Below, piece after piece: positions 26,649 to 35,132 of a stretch of 35,132 nucleotides of DNA. The DNA is taken from NCBI GenBank assembly GCA_011524525.1, contig WTKE01000027.1, positions 1 through 35,132 on the forward strand, read 5' to 3'. Each line of letters begins with the position of its first letter. The stretch's first letter is position 1. A model generated the notes under the pieces. The model was given only the letters and a program-made list of their open reading frames with translations, was not told the origin of the DNA and did no database searches. Source of the stretch: Bacillus sp. (in: firmicutes). Its GTDB lineage: Bacteria; Bacillota; Bacilli; Bacillales; Cytobacillaceae. The translations under genes and the position numbers were made by a program.

Positions 26649-29600
26649 TTAAGAGACAATACTTCCTAGATCTTTCCTTGCATTATGAAGACCTTTCATC
26701 ATCTTGAAAGCAGCATCTAGCCACTGATCTAACCCCACTCCCTTAATATGAAGAACCATCTTTAATTTACTGCCGTCCATTCCAAGTCCAACCATACGTC
26801 CAAATTGACTACTTACCTCAAATATTTTTTGACCATCTATTTGAGAACTATCCTCTTCTGAGACAATGATATTAATTTCAGTTTTACTTTGCTTAATTGT
26901 CTCAACACCAGCCATTCTGGCATAGACCTTTAACTCGGATAATTGGAACAAGTAAGCCACTTCATCAGGGAATTCACCGAATCGATCAATCATCTCCTCC
27001 TGAAGCTCTTGTACATCTTCTAGAGTTAGTAATCCCCGGAACCGCTTATACATTTCAATTTTTTGATTACCATCGCGAATGTATGTGTCTGGTATATATG
27101 CATCCACTTCTACATCAATCTCAACAGGCTTTATAACAACCTCTTTATCGATACCAACTTTTCTTTCCTCTATTGCTTCCTTAAGCATTTGAGAATATAG
27201 GTCAAATCCGACAGAATCAATAAATCCATGCTGCTCTGCACCTAATAGATTCCCAGCTCCACGAATAGATAAGTCACGCATGGCTATTTTGAAACCAGAC
27301 CCAAGCTCAGTAAATTCTTTAATGGCCTGAAGCCTTTTTTCTGCAACTTCTGTTAAAACCTTATCTTTTCTATAGGTAAAGTATGCGTATGCCACTCGAT
27401 TAGATCGTCCTACACGTCCTCTTAGCTGATACAACTGAGAAAGACCCATACGGTCAGCATCGAATACAATCAATGTATTTACATTAGGAATATCTACACC
27501 CGTTTCAATAATGGTCGTACTAACAAGTACATCCGATTCACCTTCTAAAAACCCAAGCATAGCGGACTCAAGCTCATTCTCTGTCATCTTCCCATGCGCA
27601 TACGTCACACGTGCATCTGGGACAAGCGCGCTGATTTCTTCTGCTTTTCTTTCAATATCCTCCACACGATTGTAAAGGAAATAAACTTGCCCACCGCGTG
27701 CTAACTCCCTTTCGATTGCTTCTTTTACCAGTCCACCGTTATATTCCATCACATAGGTTTGAACCGGGAAACGGTTCTCTGGGGGAGTTTCAATTACTGA
27801 TAGATCCCTTACTCCAAGCATCGACATATGAAGAGTTCTCGGTATTGGCGTAGCCGTTAATGTGAGCACATCCACATTTGTTTTTAACTGCTTAATCTTT
27901 TCCTTATGTGTGACTCCAAAACGCTGTTCCTCATCAATAATCAACAGCCCTAAGTCGCGATACGTAATGTCTTTGGAAAGAATTCGATGAGTTCCTATCA
28001 CCACATCTACCGTACCTGTCTTTAGACCATTAATGGTCTCATTCTGCTGCTTTCTACTTCTAAAACGACTTAATAGACCAATATTAATTGGATAGTCTTG
28101 AAACCTCTCCCTCATGGTCTCATAGTGTTGCTGAGCTAAGATCGTGGTTGGGACAAGCAAAGCAACCTGCTTACCATCTGCAATTGCTTTAAACGCAGCA
28201 CGAATGGCCACCTCTGTCTTTCCGTATCCCACATCCCCACACAGTAGTCGATCCATCGGGCGTTCTCTTTCCATATCTTTTTTAATTTCCTGGATAGATC
28301 GTAATTGATCCTCGGTCTCTTGGTATGGAAATGCAGATTCAAACTCTCTTTGCATATCTCCATCAGGATTAAAGGCATAGCCGACAGAAGCTTCTCTTTC
28401 TGCATAAAGCTTAATAAGATCATCAGCAATATCTTGAACAGATGACTGAACCTTCGTTTTCACACGTTTCCAGTCATTCCCACCGAGTTTATATATTTTC
28501 GGCTCCTTGCCTTCAGATCCCACATATTTTTGAACCAAATCGATTTGCTCTACAGGAACATATAACTTATCGGTTCCTTGATAGCGAATGTGTAAATAAT
28601 CCTTATGCACTCCGTTTATGACGAGCGTTTCTATACCTAGATACTTCCCTATCCCATGATTCACATGAACGACATAGTCGCCCACTTTTAATTCTGAGTA
28701 ACTCTTTATCCTCTCTGCATTAGATAACTTTTGTCTTCTCGTTGTTTTCTTCGAACGTTTATTAAAAAGTTCTTCTTCTGTTATAACAACAATTTTCTGT
28801 ATGGGTAACTCGAAGCCTGTTTGTAACCCACCTTGCATAATTTGGACTTTTCCTTTTAAAATATCCTGCTTATGGTTCGCAACAACTGCCTCAATTTCAT
28901 AGTCTTCCAATACTCTTTCTAGTTTCTTACTTTTCTCACTATCTTCTCCTAAAAAAATGACGGAGTACTTCCCTTTCTTCCAACGCTCTATTTCCCCTTT
29001 TAATACATTCATCTGTCCATGGAAATTTTGCATTTGCTTACAAGTAACATTAATAATGTTTTGAGGGTTCGTATTGGGAACATGTCTAAGGAAAAGAGAC
29101 ATATAAACAATTGGTTTTTTTGATTTTTGTAGCATTCCACTCAGATGATGAGACACAGGAATATCATGAACCATCTTTCCTTCCCCTAGAAGGCTTGTAT
29201 ACCATTCTGCTTCCTCTTTATCCAAAGAATCGCTCATTTCCTGAACTCTACTTATTTCATCCACAAATATAAGACCGTTTTTCGGCAAATAGTCTAATAG
29301 ACTGTTAGACTTTTCATAGGCAAATGATAAATACTTAAATAACTGCTCTGGCCTTTGACCATTCTTTAGCTGTTCGATTTCATAGCCAATATTTTGAGAC
29401 AGTAAAGTTTTTACTTTCTCATCCTTCAACTTTTTCAAACTCTTGGCTAGATGCTCTTCAAGGCGTTGAGCAATTATTGGAAAATGAGAATCGTCTAGTG
29501 GAGATTCCGTAGCTGGTCCAATAAAAACAGTAGACAGCTTATCCTTTGAGCGTTGATCTTCCAATGAAAACGTGCGAATCGAATCCACTTCTGTATCAAA

Positions 29601-30188
29601 AAACTCTACCCGAATGGGATCCGCTTCCGTAAGCGGATAAATATCTAAAATCCCCCCACGAACACTAAAGTCACCAGGTGCTGCAACCATCTCAGACCTT
29701 ACATAGCCCATTTTCACAAGCTGAAGACTGAGCTCACCTAGCTCAATATCCTGCCCCAAAGAAATCGTATATTGCTTGGATTTCCATAGCTCGAGTGGCG
29801 GAAGATATTTTCTAACTCCAGCAATAGGAGCAATAATAATCCCCCCTGCATTGCTGCTTAAATAATTCAAAGCCTCTATTCTCTGGGCCTTCAATTCTGG
29901 ACTAGCAATACTCATCTCGGCTGCTATTAGTTCATTAGCTGGATAGAGGAAGACCTCATCTACCTCAACCAATTGGATTAAATCATCGTACAGCTTCTGT
30001 GCTTGTAACAGATTATGAGTAACGATAAGCATTGGCTTTTTCATACGCTCATAGATAGAAGCCAGAAATACTGTTCTTGCAGAACCTGATAGCCCCGCAA
30101 TCAGCTGTTCAGTAATGCCTTCTTCAATTCCAGAAAGGACAGATTTAGTATCATCTAGTTCACTGAAAAGTTGCTTAATTGCTAACAT
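26649..30188 (-). CDS. mfd: Transcription-repair coupling factor Mfd
   Basis: A DNA translocase that removes RNA polymerase stalled at lesions and recruits UvrA. The 1179-residue protein has the UvrB-like N-terminal domains ([40 protein letters not shown]), the RNA polymerase-interacting domain beginning [17 protein letters not shown], and the helicase motor with Walker [10 protein letters not shown], Walker [26 protein letters not shown] and QLRGRVGRS. The C-terminal TRCF domain follows. I set the start at ATG 30188 behind GGAGGAGGG; the frame reaches 30260, but those codons overlap the end of fin and are not conserved. Confidence 0.97.
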   Translation of the reverse strand: MLAIKQLFSELDDTKSVLSGIEEGITEQLIAGLSGSARTVFLASIYERMKKPMLIVTHNLLQAQKLYDDLIQLVEVDEVFLYPANELIAAEMSIASPELKAQRIEALNYLSSNAGGIIIAPIAGVRKYLPPLELWKSKQYTISLGQDIELGELSLQLVKMGYVRSEMVAAPGDFSVRGGILDIYPLTEADPIRVEFFDTEVDSIRTFSLEDQRSKDKLSTVFIGPATESPLDDSHFPIIAQRLEEHLAKSLKKLKDEKVKTLLSQNIGYEIEQLKNGQRPEQLFKYLSFAYEKSNSLLDYLPKNGLIFVDEISRVQEMSDSLDKEEAEWYTSLLGEGKMVHDIPVSHHLSGMLQKSKKPIVYMSLFLRHVPNTNPQNIINVTCKQMQNFHGQMNVLKGEIERWKKGKYSVIFLGEDSEKSKKLERVLEDYEIEAVVANHKQDILKGKVQIMQGGLQTGFELPIQKIVVITEEELFNKRSKKTTRRQKLSNAERIKSYSELKVGDYVVHVNHGIGKYLGIETLVINGVHKDYLHIRYQGTDKLYVPVEQIDLVQKYVGSEGKEPKIYKLGGNDWKRVKTKVQSSVQDIADDLIKLYAEREASVGYAFNPDGDMQREFESAFPYQETEDQLRSIQEIKKDMERERPMDRLLCGDVGYGKTEVAIRAAFKAIADGKQVALLVPTTILAQQHYETMRERFQDYPINIGLLSRFRSRKQQNETINGLKTGTVDVVIGTHRILSKDITYRDLGLLIIDEEQRFGVTHKEKIKQLKTNVDVLTLTATPIPRTLHMSMLGVRDLSVIETPPENRFPVQTYVMEYNGGLVKEAIERELARGGQVYFLYNRVEDIERKAEEISALVPDARVTYAHGKMTENELESAMLGFLEGESDVLVSTTIIETGVDIPNVNTLIVFDADRMGLSQLYQLRGRVGRSNRVAYAYFTYRKDKVLTEVAEKRLQAIKEFTELGSGFKIAMRDLSIRGAGNLLGAEQHGFIDSVGFDLYSQMLKEAIEERKVGIDKEVVIKPVEIDVEVDAYIPDTYIRDGNQKIEMYKRFRGLLTLEDVQELQEEMIDRFGEFPDEVAYLFQLSELKVYARMAGVETIKQSKTEINIIVSEEDSSQIDGQKIFEVSSQFGRMVGLGMDGSKLKMVLHIKGVGLDQWLDAAFKMMKGLHNARKDLGSIVS

Positions 30189-30266
30189 ATATGCCCTCCT
30201 CCCAATACCTACATATGTATGTAATATAAAAACAGAAAAATGCTTTGGATGTTTCTCCAAAGCGTT

Positions 30267-30497
30267 TTACTGAATTAGATAGTCTTGTTCATGAAAGTCT
30301 GGATTTCTTTCTAGCAACTCCTGACAATCCTCACAAATCGATTTAATATGCATATTTCCCTCTGTATCATAACTTACCATATCAAGTCGCTCTTCACCAT
30401 TCAGCATGTGAAGCCCTAATCTTTCTGACTCTAAGGTATTTTGTTCAATGGTACCCATTGTATGTCCGCAGTGTCGGCAATGGTAATGAATGGCCAT
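30267..30497 (-). CDS. fin: Anti-sigma-F factor Fin (YabK)
   Basis: A small zinc-binding protein that in B. subtilis inhibits sigma-F to help the switch to sigma-G in the forespore. The 76-residue protein carries CRHCG near the N-terminus and CEDCQE near the C-terminus, the two CxxC pairs expected to bind zinc, and ends ERNPDFHEQDYLIQ. ATG 30497 follows AGGAGGG; the open frame extends to 30563, but the extra residues are not family-like. Upstream, TGAATA (30562-30557) resembles a forespore -35, but I see no well-spaced -10. It lies between pth and mfd, as in B. subtilis. Confidence 0.93.
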   Translation of the reverse strand: MAIHYHCRHCGHTMGTIEQNTLESERLGLHMLNGEERLDMVSYDTEGNMHIKSICEDCQELLERNPDFHEQDYLIQ

Positions 30498-30629
30498 GCC
30501 TGTCCCTCCTAGTAAACAATTCATTAAGCTTAGTATTGACCTTTTAGGACAGACTTTATTCATTCATTACTTATATACAATATGTAATCCACTCAACAAT
30601 GATAACCCAAGACTCACTTTTCCCTACAA

Positions 30630-31190
30630 TTATTGATTATAACGGTTCATTACCTGCAAGAAAGGGTCCTTTATCCAATCCATGCATGCTTCCCCGGATT
30701 TTCTCACTATGAGGTTAATGGTTTCTTGCTCATCCTTTGTAAATCTACTAAGGACATAGTCACTAATACTCATTCCATTTGTTGGTCTTCCAACTCCCAC
30801 ACGTATACGTTTAAACTCTTGTGTTCCTAGATGAGCAATGGACGACTTTATACCATTATGACCACCAGCACTGCCTTTCTCTCTTAAACGTAGCTTCCCT
30901 ACTGGCAAGTCAAGATCATCATAAATAACAACAATATCTTCAATAGAAATATTAAAATAATCCATTAACGGACGGATAGATTCTCCAGATAAATTCATAT
31001 AAGTTAATGGCTTTAGTAGAAAAACTTTTTCCCCATTTACATAACCAACACCATAAATCCCTTTAAATTTTGATTGATCAAGCTTGATATTCCATTCATT
31101 GGATAAATGATCAATGACTTCAAACCCTATATTATGCCTTGTTTGATCATACTGTTTACCAGGGTTGCCTAAACCGATAAATAGTTTCAT
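30630..31190 (-). CDS. pth: Peptidyl-tRNA hydrolase (SpoVC)
   Basis: Releases tRNA from peptidyl-tRNA that dropped off ribosomes. The 186-residue protein has the family start [20 protein letters not shown] (catalytic His20), [26 protein letters not shown] (Asp of the active site) and [14 protein letters not shown] 31190 follows AGAGGTG. It is separated from ctc by a terminator-like hairpin, so it may depend on read-through or a weak promoter in an 80-bp gap. The B. subtilis name is spoVC. Confidence 0.97.
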   Translation of the reverse strand: MKLFIGLGNPGKQYDQTRHNIGFEVIDHLSNEWNIKLDQSKFKGIYGVGYVNGEKVFLLKPLTYMNLSGESIRPLMDYFNISIEDIVVIYDDLDLPVGKLRLREKGSAGGHNGIKSSIAHLGTQEFKRIRVGVGRPTNGMSISDYVLSRFTKDEQETINLIVRKSGEACMDWIKDPFLQVMNRYNQ

Positions 31191-31210
31191 GTTTCACCTC
31201 TTACAACATC

Positions 31211-31244
31211 AAAAGGGGCTGGCCAAACAAATATGGTCAGTCCC
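31211..31244 (-). terminator. Terminator between ctc and pth
   Basis: On the minus strand GGGACTGACCA and TGGCCAGCCCC pair at 9 of 11 positions around an 8-nt loop, followed by TTTT. The short T-run suggests partial termination. Confidence 0.75.
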
Positions 31245-31270
31245 TGTAGTGATTGCTTTGTTATGTTTAA

Positions 31271-31903
31271 TTATTCGACAGCCTCTGTCTCTCTTCCTTC
31301 TTGATTTTCAGGAATTCCCGGTTCTTGTTCTTCACCAGTACTAATTTCCTCTTCTTGTCTAGGAGGGAGAATAGACACAATCGTCTCTTCATCTTCATTG
31401 TTAATATGGTAAGAAGTACGCCCTTGAATATCCGCAATAGACATTGTCTCACCAACTTGTAGATCGCTAACATCTACCTCAATAACCTGTGGAATATCCG
31501 CTGGTGTAGCTGTAATGCTTACTTCATGTAAAGGCTGTTGGAGGACTCCACCGTCTTTTACACCTGCAGCCTCACCTACTAGTGTAACACGAACATTTAC
31601 TTCTATTTCTTTTGACATATCCACAGCTAGAAAATCAGCGTGTAGTATTTCCTTCTTTATTGGATCCATTTGATAATCCGATAAAATGACATCGTATGTT
31701 TCTCCATCAAGATCAAGAGAGATCACACCATTTCTCCCCACTTCTCGAATCGTTTTGAGGAAATCAATAGCATTTATATATAAGGCTTTGCTATCTACAT
31801 TAGTGCCATATACAACTGCTGGCACTTGTCCTTCATGACGCATAATTGACAAAGTGGATTGACGGAAATCCTCACGTTCCTGTGCATGTAATTGGGTAGT
31901 CAA
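31271..31903 (-). CDS. ctc: Ribosomal protein L25, general stress form Ctc
   Basis: Two-domain L25 that binds 5S rRNA in the large subunit, mainly under stress in B. subtilis. The N-terminal domain (residues 1-92) shows VPAVVYGTNV and ILHADFLAVDM; the C-terminal TL5-like domain follows with VTLVGEAAGVKDGGVLQQ and IPQVIEVDVSDLQVGETM. A long acidic tail rich in Glu closes the 210 residues. The start is TTG 31903, nine bases after AAGGAG; it corresponds to the start of homologues. A sigma-B-like promoter lies about 40 bp upstream. The gene is between prs and pth as in B. subtilis. It is also called rplY. Confidence 0.96.
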   Translation of the reverse strand: MTTQLHAQEREDFRQSTLSIMRHEGQVPAVVYGTNVDSKALYINAIDFLKTIREVGRNGVISLDLDGETYDVILSDYQMDPIKKEILHADFLAVDMSKEIEVNVRVTLVGEAAGVKDGGVLQQPLHEVSITATPADIPQVIEVDVSDLQVGETMSIADIQGRTSYHINNEDEETIVSILPPRQEEEISTGEEQEPGIPENQEGRETEAVE

Positions 31904-31944
31904 AATCGTTTTCTCCTTCCAATATTAAGGTCTCTTTATAAAAA

Positions 31945-31970
31945 ATGCCCTTAAACAGGAAAGTCTAAAC
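31945..31970 (-). promoter_or_regulatory. Sigma-B-like promoter of ctc
   Basis: The minus strand has GTTTAG (31970-31965), a 14-bp spacer and GGGCAT (31950-31945). The sigma-B consensus is GTTTAA and GGGTAT, so each box has one mismatch and the spacing equals that of the classic B. subtilis ctc promoter. Confidence 0.65.
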
Positions 31971-31991
31971 GTAGAAAATTTTAATTTAACC

Positions 31992-32033
31992 TAAACAGAT
32001 AAGGCTTGCACCATAGCAAGCCTCACCTGTTTA
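31992..32033 (-). terminator. Hairpin terminator after prs
   Basis: A long two-part stem: TAAACAG pairs with CTGTTTA, and AGGCTTGC with GCAAGCCT, around a 6-nt loop. It begins directly after the prs stop codon. The following bases on the minus strand are not a clean T-run, so some read-through into ctc is likely. Confidence 0.65.
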
Positions 32034-32993
32034 TTAATCAAACAAAATACTTACAGATTGTTCTTCGTGAACACGGATAATAGCCTCTCCTAAAAGCTCA
32101 GCAACGGAAAGTTCCTTGATCTTATTAGACGCCTTTTTCTCTTCAGATAATGCAATAGAGTTTGTGACAACAAGCTCTTTAATTTTTGAGTTTTCAATTC
32201 GTTCAATAGCAGGACCAGATAGTACTGCATGAGTACAACATGCGTATACTTCAGCTGCACCATTTTCAACAAGTGCATTAGCAGCAAGTGTAATCGTACC
32301 AGCTGTATCAATAATATCGTCGATTAAAATAGCCGTCTTTCCTTCGATATTACCAACAATATTCATTACCTCAGCAACATTTGGTCTTGGTCGACGCTTA
32401 TCAATAATTGCAATTGGTGCCTTAAGTCTTTCTGCCATTTTACGAGCTCTCGTTACCCCACCATGATCAGGTGAAACAACTACGATGTCACCACTTAGAT
32501 CCTTCTTGCTAAAGTATTGAGATAGAATTGGAACACCCATAAGATGATCAATTGGAATATCAAAGAAACCTTGAATTTGTGGTGCATGTAGATCCAATGT
32601 GATCACGCGAGTAGCTCCTGCTGTTTCAAGCAAATTAGCTGCAAGTTTAGCTGTAATTGGCTCACGAGCTCTCGCTTTACGGTCTTGACGTGCATATCCG
32701 TAATAAGGCATTACGATACCAATTGATTTTGCAGATGCTCTTTTAAGCGCATCAATCATAATCAATAGCTCCATTAAATGCTCATTAACCGGTGAGCTAG
32801 TAGATTGGATAATAAACACATCACAGCCACGGATACTTTCTTCAATATTGATTTGAATTTCTCCATCGCTAAAACGAGTAACCGAACATTTTCCTAACTC
32901 CACACCAATAACCTTTGCAATTTCTGCTGCTAGGGCAGGATTAGAGTTAAGCGTAAACACCTTTAAATTTGGATCTAAATACTGATTTGACAT
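32034..32993 (-). CDS. prs: Ribose-phosphate pyrophosphokinase
   Basis: Makes PRPP from ribose 5-phosphate and ATP for nucleotide, histidine and tryptophan synthesis. The 319-residue class I enzyme shows YARQDRK, the divalent-cation site [14 protein letters not shown], the [19 protein letters not shown] segment and the PRPP-binding loop [17 protein letters not shown] 32993 has GGAGGT five bases upstream. It lies 17 bp after glmU and is surely cotranscribed with it. Its product PRPP is the co-substrate of Hpt in the same window. Confidence 0.98.
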   Translation of the reverse strand: MSNQYLDPNLKVFTLNSNPALAAEIAKVIGVELGKCSVTRFSDGEIQINIEESIRGCDVFIIQSTSSPVNEHLMELLIMIDALKRASAKSIGIVMPYYGYARQDRKARAREPITAKLAANLLETAGATRVITLDLHAPQIQGFFDIPIDHLMGVPILSQYFSKKDLSGDIVVVSPDHGGVTRARKMAERLKAPIAIIDKRRPRPNVAEVMNIVGNIEGKTAILIDDIIDTAGTITLAANALVENGAAEVYACCTHAVLSGPAIERIENSKIKELVVTNSIALSEEKKASNKIKELSVAELLGEAIIRVHEEQSVSILFD

Positions 32994-33010
32994 GATGGAC
33001 CTCCGATTGC

Positions 33011-34387
33011 TTATTTCGTTTTGCTATTTAATTTTGATACGTAAGCTTCTTTATTAACTTGTTTTGCTCTAGCTATGGCGAGTGCTTCTCCTGGCACATC
33101 TTCAGTGATGGTTGACCCAGCCGCTACATATGCTCCTTCTCCTACTCTAACTGGAGCTACAAGGTTTGAATTACAACCTATAAATACATTATCTTCGATT
33201 TTTGTTAAGTACTTATTTTTCCCATCATAGTTCACCGTAATCGATCCACAACCAATGTTTACATTGCTACCAACTTCAGCATCTCCAATATAGCTCAGAT
33301 GGGAAGCCTTACTTCCTTTGCCAAATACAGCTTTCTTGATTTCAACAAAGTTTCCAATTTTTACATCATCATGAATATTCGATTGAGGTCTTATGTGCGC
33401 GAATGGACCAATGGCAACCTCATTACCAATTTCACTATCGTAAGCTGCTGACTGACGGATAGCCGTTCCTTTGCCGATTTTACAATTGTGGATTTCAGTT
33501 TGTGGACCAATTATGCAATCCTCTCCAATAACGGTTCCACCAGCTAATATCGTTCCTGGGTAAAGAATGGTGTCTTGACCAATTTCTACATCCGGACCAA
33601 TATATGTACTTGAAGGATCAATGATTGTAACACCGTTACGCATATGCCACTCGTTTGTACGCTCTTTAAAGATACGCTCCGCTTGAGCTAAAGCTACCCG
33701 GTCATTAACACCTAATGTTTCTTCAAAATCTTCCGTTTGATAGGCAGTTACTATTTCACCAGCATTTTTTAGAATTTCAATCACATCTGGTAAATAGTAC
33801 TCTCCTTGAACATTATCATTTGAAACCTTTGATAGCGCCTCAAAGAGGGCTTTATTATCAAAGCAATACGTTCCCGTATTAATCTCTTTTACTAAGCGTT
33901 CTTCATTCGTTGCATCTTTATGCTCAACAATTTTTTCAACCGATCCATCTTCATTTCTAATAATACGTCCATAGCCTGTCGGATCATTTGTCCATGCTGT
34001 TAAAATCGTTGCTTTAGCAGAAGTCTCTTCATGATGCTTAAATAATGCTTCCATCGTCGTTGCCTTAATTAAAGGCGTGTCGCCACATACAACAATGGTA
34101 ATGCCTTCTTTATCCTTTAGTATATCCCTTGCTTGCATAACAGCATGTGCTGTTCCTAGCTGTTGCTCTTGAAGCACGTAGCTGCTCTCTTCGCCCAACT
34201 GTGCTTTTACTAATTCCGCTCCGTGCCCAATAACTGTTACAATGCTGTTTATATTAAGCTTTTTCACATGATCGATTACATGCTGCACCATAGGCTTACC
34301 ACCAACAGGATGGAGAACTTTGTACAGTTTTGATTTCATTCTAGTTCCTTGACCTGCGGCTAATACTACCGCATACCGATTCGACAT
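33011..34387 (-). CDS. glmU: Bifunctional GlmU: GlcN-1-P acetyltransferase / GlcNAc-1-P uridyltransferase
   Basis: Forms UDP-N-acetylglucosamine for peptidoglycan and teichoic acids in two steps. The 458-residue protein begins with the nucleotidyltransferase signature [19 protein letters not shown] (residues 9-27), has VCGDTPL with the metal aspartate, and a C-terminal left-handed beta-helix of hexapeptide repeats from about residue 250 ([16 protein letters not shown] and on) with [11 protein letters not shown] and the NYDGKNKY segment. ATG 34387 follows GGAGG by seven bases. The older Bacillus name is gcaD. It leads the glmU-prs operon. Confidence 0.98.
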   Translation of the reverse strand: MSNRYAVVLAAGQGTRMKSKLYKVLHPVGGKPMVQHVIDHVKKLNINSIVTVIGHGAELVKAQLGEESSYVLQEQQLGTAHAVMQARDILKDKEGITIVVCGDTPLIKATTMEALFKHHEETSAKATILTAWTNDPTGYGRIIRNEDGSVEKIVEHKDATNEERLVKEINTGTYCFDNKALFEALSKVSNDNVQGEYYLPDVIEILKNAGEIVTAYQTEDFEETLGVNDRVALAQAERIFKERTNEWHMRNGVTIIDPSSTYIGPDVEIGQDTILYPGTILAGGTVIGEDCIIGPQTEIHNCKIGKGTAIRQSAAYDSEIGNEVAIGPFAHIRPQSNIHDDVKIGNFVEIKKAVFGKGSKASHLSYIGDAEVGSNVNIGCGSITVNYDGKNKYLTKIEDNVFIGCNSNLVAPVRVGEGAYVAAGSTITEDVPGEALAIARAKQVNKEAYVSKLNSKTK

Positions 34388-34422
34388 TTACAGGCCTCCA
34401 ATATACCTTTTTATCCATTAAG

Positions 34423-34451
34423 AATATATCTTAAATACACGTATATTTCAA
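34423..34451 (-). promoter_or_regulatory. Sigma-A promoter of glmU-prs
   Basis: The minus strand has TTGAAA (34451-34446), a 17-bp spacer and TATATT (34428-34423), each with one or two deviations from consensus, about 40 bp upstream of the glmU start and downstream of the spoVG terminator. Confidence 0.75.
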
Positions 34452-34552
34452 GAACAGATAAAAAACTACATGATTTTAACATTAAGAAAGGTTTAACCAT
34501 TTATTTTTATGGGTAGTAGTATGTTGGAAAGAAAAAACGGGTTCAAAAGCAT

Positions 34553-34584
34553 AAAAAAGAGCCTTACCCTTAGGAAGTAGGCCC
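34553..34584 (-). terminator. Rho-independent terminator of spoVG
   Basis: On the minus strand GGGCCTAC and GTAAGGCTC form a stem with one bulged A and one G-U pair, followed by TTTTTT. It is about 15 bp after the spoVG stop. Confidence 0.82.
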
Positions 34585-34599
34585 TTGTTGTTTATTTTT

Positions 34600-34890
34600 T
34601 TAGGAAGCACCGGCTTCTTCAAATTCAACTTCTAATTCACCTAAACGGTGGTACTCAGCTAATACTGCTTCTTGAATCTTCCCACGTGTACCTGAATTGA
34701 TCGGATGAGCGATATCGCGGAACTCTCCATCTGGTGTGCGTTTACTAGGCATAGCAACGAATAATCCGTTATTTCCGTCTATCACGCGGATATCGTGAAC
34801 AACAAACTCATTATCAAGCGTAATGGATGCGATTGCTCTCATACGTCCGTCTGTATTAACGCGGCGTAATCTTACGTCTGTTACTTCCAT
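34600..34890 (-). CDS. spoVG: Septation / RNA-binding regulator SpoVG
   Basis: A small, highly conserved nucleic-acid-binding protein that affects asymmetric septation in Bacillus and virulence genes in relatives. The 96-residue protein shows [44 protein letters not shown] and the [20 protein letters not shown] segment with an acidic end. I set the start at ATG 34890 (MEVTDV). The open frame extends to GTG 34902, but GTGGTG there overlaps the AAGGTGG ribosome-binding site. It has its own sigma-H promoter and terminator. Confidence 0.98.
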   Translation of the reverse strand: MEVTDVRLRRVNTDGRMRAIASITLDNEFVVHDIRVIDGNNGLFVAMPSKRTPDGEFRDIAHPINSGTRGKIQEAVLAEYHRLGELEVEFEEAGAS

Positions 34891-34935
34891 CCTGTTCACC
34901 ACCTTTGCACAATTAGATATAATCTACGTTTACAT

Positions 34936-34962
34936 ATTCAACAAATTTTTCATATCTCCTTC
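34936..34962 (-). promoter_or_regulatory. Sigma-H promoter of spoVG
   Basis: The minus strand has GAAGGAGAT (34962-34954), an 11-bp spacer and GTTGAAT (34942-34936), fitting the sigma-H consensus RnAGGAwWW and RnnGAAT with one deviation. A very A/T-rich stretch lies directly upstream (about 34964-34995), in the place where AbrB binds in B. subtilis. Confidence 0.8.
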
Positions 34963-35070
34963 TTTAAATTCAATTTTTTTTGAAAAATTAGTCTAAATCA
35001 TGAACTTTTTGTAATTTATTAAGAATCCAGGTGAATTAAAGGTTGGAAAAACAGTTCGGTTGGATTTCCG

Positions 35071-35132
35071 TTGCGGATGGACGCTTTCCGCGGGCGGGGC
35101 CGAGCCGCTTCCCTCGCTACGCTCAGTCCAGG
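35071..35132. repeat. GC-rich block, probable edge of a dispersed repeat
   Basis: These 62 bases contain 44 G or C (71%), against about 21% in the 120 bases before them. They include CTTTCCGCGGGCGGGGC and the imperfect inverted pair GCGG/CCGC. No open frame with a ribosome-binding site covers them. I recall similar GC-rich intergenic elements scattered in Bacillaceae genomes, but the family cannot be named here and the element is cut by the window end. Confidence 0.55.

Noticed and set aside
34900-34950. Tiny open frame ATG-AAA-AAT... after AAGGAG in the spoVG promoter
   Set aside because: It is seven codons long, the spacing between AGGAG and ATG is too short, and the bases are better explained as the sigma-H -35 region.

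Overview
The window is a stretch of the conserved chromosomal core of a low-GC, endospore-forming Bacillaceae bacterium. I recognise 34 protein genes, all on the minus strand, in the same order as the Bacillus subtilis segment from spoVG to lysS. Sporulation genes (spoVG, spoVT, spoIIE, fin, yabP, yabQ, yabS, yabT) show that the organism forms spores. The genus cannot be fixed from this sequence alone. The description follows transcription, from high to low coordinates.

Right part (about 35.1 to 25.8 kb): spoVG behind a sigma-H-type promoter, then glmU-prs behind a sigma-A promoter, then ctc behind a sigma-B-like promoter, then pth (spoVC), fin, mfd and spoVT. These genes cover cell-wall precursor and PRPP supply, peptidyl-tRNA rescue, transcription-coupled repair and the forespore programme. 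The last 60 bases or so of the window are a GC-rich block unlike everything around it, probably the edge of a dispersed repeat.

Middle part (about 25.8 to 13.7 kb): yabM (MurJ/MATE-like flippase), yabN (MazG), rqcP, yabP-yabQ, divIC, yabR, spoIIE, yabS-yabT, tilS, hpt. It mixes sporulation, division and translation-quality genes. The spoIIE promoter has the unusual 21-bp spacer and Spo0A boxes known from B. subtilis. The two tRNA genes that lie between yabR and spoIIE in B. subtilis are not seen here.

Left part (about 13.6 kb to 1): ftsH; coaX-hslO-yacD; cysK with a CymR-like site; the folate operon pabB-pabA-pabC-folP-folB-folK with yazB and dusB; then lysS. Folate genes overlap or nearly touch, and several start with TTG. 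Downstream of lysS, the first 200 bases carry tandem promoters and a boxA-like antitermination motif typical of a 16S rRNA leader, so an rRNA operon should begin just outside the window, as after lysS in B. subtilis.

I found no mobile element, CRISPR array, phage gene or undescribed multigene system. The noteworthy content is regulatory: alternative-sigma and Spo0A promoters that can be read directly, several start-site corrections, an rRNA leader at one edge and a GC-rich repeat at the other.
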